Source: ZC4RG30 sp039932715 (GTDB lineage: Bacteria; Pseudomonadota; Gammaproteobacteria; Steroidobacterales; Steroidobacteraceae). From it: 23,341 nt of DNA. The DNA lies in the NCBI GenBank assembly GCA_039932715.1, contig JBDTPN010000041.1:1-23341 (forward strand), read 5' to 3'. How positions within the stretch are numbered: the stretch's first letter is position 1; the number at the start of each line of letters is the position of its first letter. The notes beneath the pieces were generated by a model. It made no database searches. It was not told where the DNA came from and was given only the letters and a program-made list of their open reading frames with translations. Of this stretch, positions 23,073-23,341 are shown one piece after another. The translations under genes and the position numbers were made by a program.

Positions 23073-23341
23073 TTATAGCTGGGCATCCAAGTGCAGGACT
23101 CTTGCCATCCAGGCCTGAAACCTGCGCCGCGCGCTGGCATCCGGATCCAAATCAAACGTCTGCGTGCCGTCGGTCCATTTGAGCTCTCCCGACTCAAGAG
23201 TCACGCGCCATGAGTGCGAACCCTTGAGTTGCTCGTTATATATCGCGCCAAGCTCGTTCGTCAGCGCTTCGTTGTCTACCAGCACGCCTTGCCCGCTTCT
23301 GCCAGCTTCACCAGGCCCGCACTTCCGACCTTTCCCGGAAC
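23073..23341 (-). CDS. C-terminal fragment of phospholipase D/cardiolipin synthase-like protein, possibly disrupted
   Basis: The last 70 codons look like the C-terminus of the ClsC/phospholipase D family: GVLVDNEALTNELGAIYNEQ, then SHSWRVTLESGELKW, and the ending RRRFQAWMARVLHLDAQL, similar to the family's usual terminal RF.AWL...LPIE..L. The frame stays open to the window edge. However, the residues just before GVLVDN read SGKGRKCGPGEAGRSGQ, where the family should show the second HKD motif's GSxNLDPRS and NTE. The gene is therefore either broken or rearranged close to 23290, or the sequence has an error near the edge. A GTG at 23285 could start a 70-residue fragment, but that would lack any catalytic residue. 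Confidence 0.5.
   Translation of the reverse strand, partial: SGKGRKCGPGEAGRSGQGVLVDNEALTNELGAIYNEQLKGSHSWRVTLESGELKWTDGTQTFDLDPDASARRRFQAWMARVLHLDAQL

Overview
The window is GC-rich, densely coded DNA from a gammaproteobacterium. I infer this from the gene order acpP-fabF-pabB-pabC-mltG-tmk-holB-pilZ, which is typical of Pseudomonas/Xanthomonas-like and related lineages, and from a PilZ of the pilus-assembly type. The genus cannot be fixed from sequence alone. There are no tRNA or rRNA genes, CRISPR arrays or recognisable insertion sequences.

Region 1 (3-6833, all +): a housekeeping block for fatty acid synthesis (ACP, KAS II), the p-aminobenzoate branch of folate synthesis (PabB, PabC), peptidoglycan processing (MltG), dTMP kinase, the DNA polymerase III delta' subunit and PilZ. 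Most junctions are 4-base stop/start overlaps, so it reads as one translationally coupled operon. PabB and PabC both depart from the textbook E. coli active-site motifs. The usual next gene, tatD, is absent.

Region 2 (6837-10741, all -): a probable three-gene operon transcribed from 10741 downwards: an endonuclease/exonuclease/phosphatase-family enzyme, a FadB/FadJ-type two-domain beta-oxidation enzyme with no adjacent thiolase, and a protein with two cyclic-nucleotide-binding-like domains fused to a rhodanese domain. Thirty-eight bases upstream, and divergent, is a small stand-alone TIR-like protein (10780-11256). The two start codons share a very short spacer with mirrored TACACT boxes and no Shine-Dalgarno sequence, so both mRNAs may be leaderless. 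A conserved-looking protein of unknown function (11279-11680, -) follows.

Region 3 (11681-13418): an intergenic stretch with two clear inverted repeats, then a lipoprotein with PQQ/YncE-like beta-propeller repeats.

Region 4 (13455-17794, -): an RND efflux adaptor lipoprotein and an HAE1-type RND pump, without an outer-membrane channel gene. It is separated by an AT-rich island from a divergent soluble hybrid histidine kinase (PAS-PAS-HisKA-HATPase-REC).

Region 5 (17973-22999, +): the kinase is followed by a tightly overlapping exporter set (HlyD-like lipoprotein, ABC ATPase, ABC-2 permease) of the YbhG/YbhF/YbhR type. The window ends in a C-terminal fragment of a phospholipase D/cardiolipin-synthase-like gene on the minus strand whose upstream sequence does not look like that family.

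No single dramatic new system is obvious. The points most worth a second look are the EEP/TIR-like divergent pair, the cNMP-cNMP-rhodanese fusion coupled to a beta-oxidation enzyme, the unusual 5' region of the kinase gene, and the interrupted PLD fragment.
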